This document shows positions 58,148 through 64,000 of a stretch of DNA of 64,000 nucleotides, piece by piece. The stretch comes from Siderastrea radians (taxonomy: Eukaryota; Cnidaria; Anthozoa; Scleractinia; Rhizangiidae): the NCBI GenBank assembly GCA_964017195.1, contig OZ024892.1, positions 7,855,866 through 7,919,865 of the forward strand, in the 5' to 3' direction. A program made the translations under genes and the position numbers. Positions within the stretch are counted from its first letter, which is position 1, and each line of letters starts with the position of its first letter. The notes below the pieces were generated by a model. That model did not search any database, had not been told where the DNA came from, and saw only the letters and a program-made list of their open reading frames with translations.

Positions 58148-58512
58148 AACCCAGAGGCAACGACGCTCAACCGATGAACCAGAGTAGCATTAAATTTTAG
58201 TTTGCAACATTTTTTCTTTGCTATCGGGAACATTGGGTGCTAAAGAACGCAGTAATTTGCTGAATGGAATAAAGAAACATGCTACTTTGCAACAACTTGC
58301 TTTGTTTTGTTTTTGTTTTGTTTTTTAATCTATCGCATGAATGCATGCACGCTATTATTTATGGTGGAGCACGATTTTACCTTGTTTCTAGTGCTCCTTC
58401 TTTCGCCCCGTTCGTTCGTTTCGGGGCAAGTGGTTAGAGCACCCGTCTCCGTTACGTTATCGAAATTAATTCATGCGACACGAGCTCAGCGATTTCGTGT
58501 AAAATCGCTAAT
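58148..58512 (+). other. 3' UTR and downstream flank of host copy 3
   Basis: Contains AATAAA at 58268-58273 and sequence homologous to 21800-22010 downstream of copy 2, interrupted by the TTAA-flanked transposon that follows. Confidence 0.6.
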
Positions 58513-58516
58513 TTAA

Positions 58517-61500
58517 AGTGCCACTGAGACGAAAATTCGTCGGTTTATTTCCGCCAAATTCTGTCGCAGAATATTGCGTTGTGTCTATATTTACCCAGAA
58601 AACTGAACAAGAAACCGTCCATCCTAATATTTTTCAGCTCCAAAGTTGCGTACAATGTGTCCGCCATTATTGAAAACGTGTTCCTGGGTGATTGCGCAAT
58701 TTAATAGCTTGTGACGTCAGAGGCTCAGCTCAGTCGCGTTTCCTTGTGTTTTGACTCAAGATGCCTACCGTCGACTGCGAAACCTCCGAAGAGTATTTCT
58801 ACGATTCGGAACAGTCTTTACTGGCTTCCGAAGCATCAGAGGATTCATTTAATTCGGCAAATGAAGAGCTTTTCTTACCGTACGATGTAAGAGCTGATGT
58901 CAGGAGAATTTCAGCTTATAAGCTTGTAAACAAACTGTTCAAAGTTGTTTTTCTCGCCTTATTGGCGGGAGTTCAAAACATGCGCGAAATAATGCTTATA
59001 ATGTGATTACAGTTCAGGCACAAGTTGCTCAAAGAGCGGATAACTCTTGTCCAGCAGCGGATAAATGGCTGTCCAGCTATTCGAAAAACTGCTGTTCTAA
59101 GCTTTGGAAATTTAGACAAAACACCTATAAAAATTCTAGAATTTGATGCTCGCGAATTCTCAAGCATCGGTCGATCGATTTTATTGATTGCTTCGTTGGA
59201 GAAATGAAAGAAGCTATATTTTGTTTGCCGTTGTTTATATTCATTATATATTGTAAAGCATTGAGATTTTGGGCCATTCTTAGCATAGTATGGGAAACTT
59301 TCTTGAAGAGCCGTAATGCTGTAGTCATCTGGCAGTCAGCTCATGAAGCTTATCCCCTTGCACCAAGAGCCTGGTAAAACCAGGGTTTTACCCTGGTCCA
59401 AGCCTGGTTAAAAAACCAGGGTACCCTGGTTCTTAAACCAGGCTTACCAGACTCAAACCCTATGTGCAAAAAAGTCTGGTAACCCTGGTTACCCTGGTTA
59501 TTTAGAAAACCAGGGTTACCAGACGTACCAGGGTAACCAGGGTTTAACCAGACTCTGAGAAGTCTGGGCTAACCTAGGTTACCCTGGTTACCTTGGTAAG
59601 TCTGGTGACCCTGGTTTTCTAAATTACCAGGGTTACCCGGGTTTAACCAGGCTCTTAAGGTCTGGGTTGACCAGGGTAACCCTGGTAAACATGGTTAGCA
59701 CATTTTACTGAAAACCAGGCTTACCAGACTCGGACCCTATGTGCAAAAAAGCCTGGTTAACCCCAGTTTCCCTGGTAAGCCCGGTAACCGTGGTTGTCTG
59801 AATAACCAGGGTTACCCAGGTACATTATTTTTGACTATAACATCTGGGTCAACCCCGGTAACCTTGGTTTTCCTAAGAAGCCTGGTGATGCTGGGAAATT
59901 TCAAGAAAGCATTGGAAACCAGTAAACTGAGGTTTGTAGCCAATGTTCAAAAAGACTAAAAAGCACAGTATCCTTAACTATGGATAACATGGATATAGTC
60001 CTGGGCCCAGTTGCATAAAGCAACTTGAGATTAAAAGGGTTTTTTTGCAACAATTCCCTTTGTTCTGGAGGATTTCTTCGTGTTCTCTTTGTGTTTCCTA
60101 AAGTACTCTACTCTATACTCACTAATCTGTCTTCGGCCGAGTTATCCGTGATACTGTGCCAAAAAGTCCTCCAGAACAAAGGAAATGGTTGCAGAAAATT
60201 CGCACTTAATCTTAAGTTGCTTTATGGAGCCGGGCCCTTGTGAACTAAACGCAAATACCAGGAGTTACACAGTACATGTATCATGAAAGGCCCAAATGTA
60301 CATGTGCACACACAATTACTTAAAGAGCCAGTGTCACCCAAAGTGCTTTACGCGCCGAGGTACATTTTTCATATATGAAAAATACACCATTTTCTTGATT
60401 GTCGTGAAGTCTGATTTGTATCTTCTTCCATCACTGCTGTTAGCGATCCGAAAGCACTAGTGTGAATTTTGACTTGACGATTTCGTTGTATATTTCCGAA
60501 TTCTGAGGTGTTTTCGCAGTGGGGAAGAAGATCTTTAAATTGGATGCCTCATAGGGTTCAGGAAAGTTGAGGCGAAGACCGAGTCTTCCTTGTGTTCACT
60601 GTCTGTTTATGTTTTATTTTTACAAAAAGCGTAAGTGGCTATTCTGGTTTGCATCCATCGACATCAGTCAATGCGATCGATCGAGCAATCAATCGATCGG
60701 ACTGTAATAGATCCATGTATATGCATTGAATGCAAACTCAGATCTTGAGTAGTCTTCTCCAGTGACATCTAGTACAGTGGTCGCTTAATGCATTGAAACA
60801 CAAGTGCTTGGCGTTTCTAAATATTTTGAACAGTTTTGTAGAATTCTTAACTTGAAGAACTTTTTTTTTTGCGGATTCATTTCCAATTTTTTTCTCGCTT
60901 CTTTTGCTTTCCTTTTTCTCTCCCTTTCTTTTCTGTTTATCTTCTACACTTTATCCCCTTTCTGTTCACTGGAAAAGGTTTGGCCTCAGTCCTTCAAAAA
61001 ACCTGGAAATGGAACATTGATCAACTAGGTGACTTGGCCTATTTTACCACCAACTTTGCACCTAAAATTGGACACGTTTTTTCTGGTATAGCTCTGCCAG
61101 AATTTGGTCGATATTCAAAATGGACACACCTATTGCTTGATCTGTCCTTGCTGTATTAGCTGCTTATCAAAACAATTTGGTGTCGTCAAAAATGATGACG
61201 ACACAAGTGGTTCAATGGTTCCCGACGTTAACGTCGGGGAAATACTAGTCTTGACGGGAAAGAGTTAAAAGAAAGAACATTGTAAAACCCTTAGACAAAT
61301 AGTGGCGTGTGATATTTTTCCTAACTTAAATTTCCACGCAAGGCGAGCCGACCTATCGACATGACCGAAGCCTTTATATATTTCGAACAATAATATCAAT
61401 CGACTCTTCAGCGACAGGGAATAAGGACAAAAGTTTCTCGAAATTCAGGATAGTATGCTATAAAATAACTGTCCATGCTTCTAAGCGATTACTGCTTTCA

Positions 61501-62383
61501 AATTAACACACGCAGAATTAAAAAAAAAAAAAGCTAAGCAATACAAACTATTGGCTTAATCGCGGCGGTCCTGCATTCGCCCAGGATGCATTTTATGAGG
61601 ACTACGCCGAAGATCTTCGCGCTAGCAGACAGCAGAACTGAAAGGGTTTTCCACAAGCAAAATAAATTTTAAAATACGTTAAAAGAAAATAAGTATTGCA
61701 CAATGGTGGATGCGTTGAAAAAGAAACAAACTATCACTTCAACTGCGTTAAGATTAGGTACCTTTTGTCTCGTTTTTTTCGGATCTTTCTTTCCATATAG
61801 TTGGAATGGACAATGGAATAATCGACCTCTGGGATCCTTTGACATGAACAGCCCTCTGGAAACACTTTCCGTGAAGTGATCAGAACAGCCGACAAAAATA
61901 ACTCTCGGGTTGAAAGTTGCACTGTGTGTGAGTACGAACATTATCCATTTTTCCATTGCGGGTCCGCTCGCAAGGCTTTGATGAAGCGAAATACCAGCTC
62001 GGTGGTTGGATTTATTGTTGTAGTATTGTACAACACAAGTAATACCCTTCGTAACTGCTGCAGCAACGCAAATTTCAAGGCCGTACAGCAAACAGTTGGC
62101 ACGAAATCTTCCCTCGACAACAGTTATATTTCCCGCGGCAAGTAACCGAATGAAGCCTGACTTGGTTTGAGGTGAGCCTCTAACGTCACTTCCGCTAATT
62201 CGCAAGCCAGCTTCCGGAACAAGGGCCAGTAATGGCGGCCGTAAAATCTCGTCAAAAACCGTCCGAAAAAAGCGACTTCCAGTCATCGTAATGAGTTGAA
62301 ATTTGGCATGGTGACTAACAGCCACAGACTGTTTTCGAAAATGCAAAAATATGGAATACCAAAATTCTGGTCCCAGTGGCACT
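58517..62383. mobile_element. TTAA-flanked (Kolobok-like) DNA transposon, degenerate
   Basis: TTAA at 58513-58516 and 62384-62387 flank inverted termini starting AGTGCCACTG. The downstream flank (62460 on) continues the homology to copy 2 that stops before the element, confirming an insertion. A frame at 58761-59006 (MPTVDCETSEEYFYDSEQSL...) and a minus-strand frame near 61800-62300 may be the ends of a disrupted transposase gene. TTAA targets are used by Kolobok and piggyBac elements; the AG start argues for Kolobok. Confidence 0.6.
59365..59850. repeat. Palindromic CCCTGGTAACC minisatellite
   Basis: About 480 bp packed with AACCAGGGTTACCCTGGTT-type palindromic units, about 30 in both orientations, with AAGCCTGGT/ACCAGGCTT variants. 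It lies inside the TTAA-flanked transposon. Single-stranded, it would fold into alternative hairpins. Confidence 0.8.
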
Positions 62384-62387
62384 TTAA

Positions 62388-64000
62388 GTGTTCCCATAAA
62401 GATTTAGTGAAAATTAAATTTAAGCAATTAAGACGATTCTAAACGATTCGATAGGCGTTTTTGTGACTAACCTTGTTTTTTCTTTGTGAGCCAGCAAAAT
62501 ACCGGTGGACAGGCGGGAAACAATTTCTTAAACGTCTTTCTTAAATGAGAAACCATGAGGTGTTGAGCCTGGAACGGTTATTCGTTTACCAAAGATCCTG
62601 GCCTAGCTTGTATTAAGGTTCCCACTTTCTTGAAGGCCCTTCCTCTTCAACACCCCCATCCATTTTGGAACACAAAATTTATTATGTTCCTCCTGAGATT
62701 ACCCTCTCCTCCTCGTCGTCCTTGCCCTGCTAGCAGAGTCTGGGCTCCTTTGTATATTGAAGCAGTTCCCACTTCCAAATTCTAGGGAAAAGGACCTTCC
62801 ACCCTTGTTTGTAGAGAAGAAAAAAAGAAAAAGCCGAAAAACACTTCCGACCTGTTAAATGTTTCTCATTTCCGCTTTCTTTTTGCCCTTTTTATCCCAG
62901 AGGACCGTCTTCTACGTAGCCGTTATTAGTGGCCGTCACGCAGCGGGGGAGAAGTTAGGAGTTGCGTAACGACCCTTAACAGTAACGGCTGCATAGGAGA
63001 TTACAGAGTTAAGGGGTTTTTGGTGGGCAGGTCACACGTTAGTATCAGTGACGTCACCAACATGAAACTTGCGAGAAAGCCAGATAAACTCAAGAAGTAT
63101 TTGTGGGTGACAAAATTGAAACCGACAGAGCGCGTAGCTTAAAGTTGACTTGAAATTACGAAGATGATTGCACCTGAACTGTTTTCCACTCAGTCCAATT
63201 AATAATCATGTCGATAACAAGACTCGCGATAAAAATTCTTTGAAAACTGTGTTAACACCATAGAAAACATGGATGTTATATGTTAGTTTTGCAGCATCCA
63301 AAAAGAACCCATTTAATGTGCACTTGGTTCACGTGACGCACAATTACCTGAGCCCAATTCCGCCTTTTAAGCCCGTCTCGTGCTCAGCTTGTTTTTTTTT
63401 TTTTTACACAAAGAAAAAGGAGAAAAGTTTCCTTGTGAAATTGACGCCAAACTTGGCCTTGGTACAGGTTGACACTTCTAGTTGAAAATTTCCTCCTTCC
63501 TGAAAGTTTAGGTAAAGTCGTTTGTCGTCCAAGGAAAGACTATCAAATGGCCTTCAAACTCAAAGAAAAAATCCAATTGAGAAAGAGAAACAAAATTTTG
63601 AATTGTACGCATGCCTGATATCAAATTTGCCAAACAACCTTGGAAATGGAAGAGAAGTTTAGTAAGCTGCAGAGGAAGTTATGGACGTTTGGACCGAGAT
63701 TTGAGCAGACAGGACCCAAATAAAAGCCTTTATGGCTTAAAATGGGGGTTTTTCCGAAAAGGTTTTAAGTGAATGAGTTAATCAGCATTTTTTCAGACCC
63801 CTGTCCAATTCACACTATTTTAGCCTCAGAATAAAATCACCGGTCGCCCTCCCTTTGCCCATTTCCCTTCCAAAATTTGATTGGACGGCCTTTTAACCAG
63901 CACTATGCCCAGTCTGAGGACTGCTGTGGAGAACTCAGTATGGAATGTCTTCCAGTTTTTGATATGTGGTATACATGTATCACGTATGACAGGAACAACA
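62388..64000 (+). other. Duplicated 3' flank of the host gene array
   Basis: 62460-63030 is similar to 22010-22670, and 63280-63400 is similar to 3770-3870, extending the tandem duplication downstream of copy 3. No additional gene is supported to the end of the window. Confidence 0.55.

Noticed and set aside
58430..58500. tRNA-like segment (GTGGTTAGAGCACCCGTCTCCG)
   Set aside because: Only a D-arm-like stretch is present, without a closing acceptor or B box; too weak to annotate.

Overview
The window is eukaryotic and almost certainly from an animal. It has spliced genes with GT-AG introns, AATAAA signals, tRNA-derived repeats, a Penelope-like retroelement and several DNA transposons. An anthozoan (coral or anemone-like) cnidarian is my best guess, but this is inference. 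The host DNA is AT-rich. A sharply GC-richer, gene-dense block at about 26.98-48.73 kb is a large endogenous DNA virus of the Maverick/Polinton (adintovirus-like) type.

Host layout: three tandem copies of one gene for a secreted glycine-rich protein lie on the + strand. Copy 1 enters from the left edge, with only its last four exons (1089-3497) visible. Copy 2 (15435-21772) is a broken remnant with an in-frame stop and no glycine-rich exons. Copy 3 (25396-58147) is intact: eleven exons with consistent phases total 1545 nt, or 514 codons plus stop. Between and inside the copies lie a foldback repeat (6.1-6.7 kb), a minisatellite (6.85-7.8 kb), a dead Penelope-like element (9.24-12.1 kb), a Crypton-like fragment (13.5-14.0 kb), a PIF/Harbinger-type element with TAA target duplication (56.2-57.9 kb) and a TTAA-flanked Kolobok-like element (58.5-62.4 kb).

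The viral element sits in intron 1 of copy 3. From left to right it holds: an ETS/CRE/E-box array; protein-primed DNA polymerase B (- strand); a bidirectional promoter; two overlapping + strand ORFs, the second encoding an arginine-rich helix plus acidic tail; and a long, tightly packed - strand block. That block encodes a PLA2-like protein, several small basic core-like proteins, a two-TM protein, a glycine-rich protein, the packaging ATPase, a tRNA-like gene, an adenain-like protease, the double-jelly-roll major capsid protein, two tandem penton-like proteins, a DDE integrase whose chromodomain is split by a frame break, and a GRF zinc-finger protein. A promoter with three 44-bp CCAAT/CArG repeats then drives a small ORF and a SLOG-family protein on the + strand. 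A second bidirectional promoter, an inverted copy of the first, drives one - strand gene and a + strand trio: two paralogous 65-aa proteins (possibly death-fold) and a RING protein. A third, penton-like ORF is cut off at the right boundary. I see no terminal inverted repeats.

Polymerase, integrase, ATPase, protease, MCP and penton form the replication, integration and virion-assembly core. The accessory ends (activator-like, SLOG, paired small ORFs, RING) look like host-interaction functions. Most viral frames are open over long stretches, which suggests a fairly recent insertion. The most unusual features are the inverted promoter pair around a 15.5-kb segment, the tRNA-like gene in the capsid block, the SRF-type promoter repeats in front of a SLOG gene, and the coexistence of a SLOG protein with a two-TM protein.
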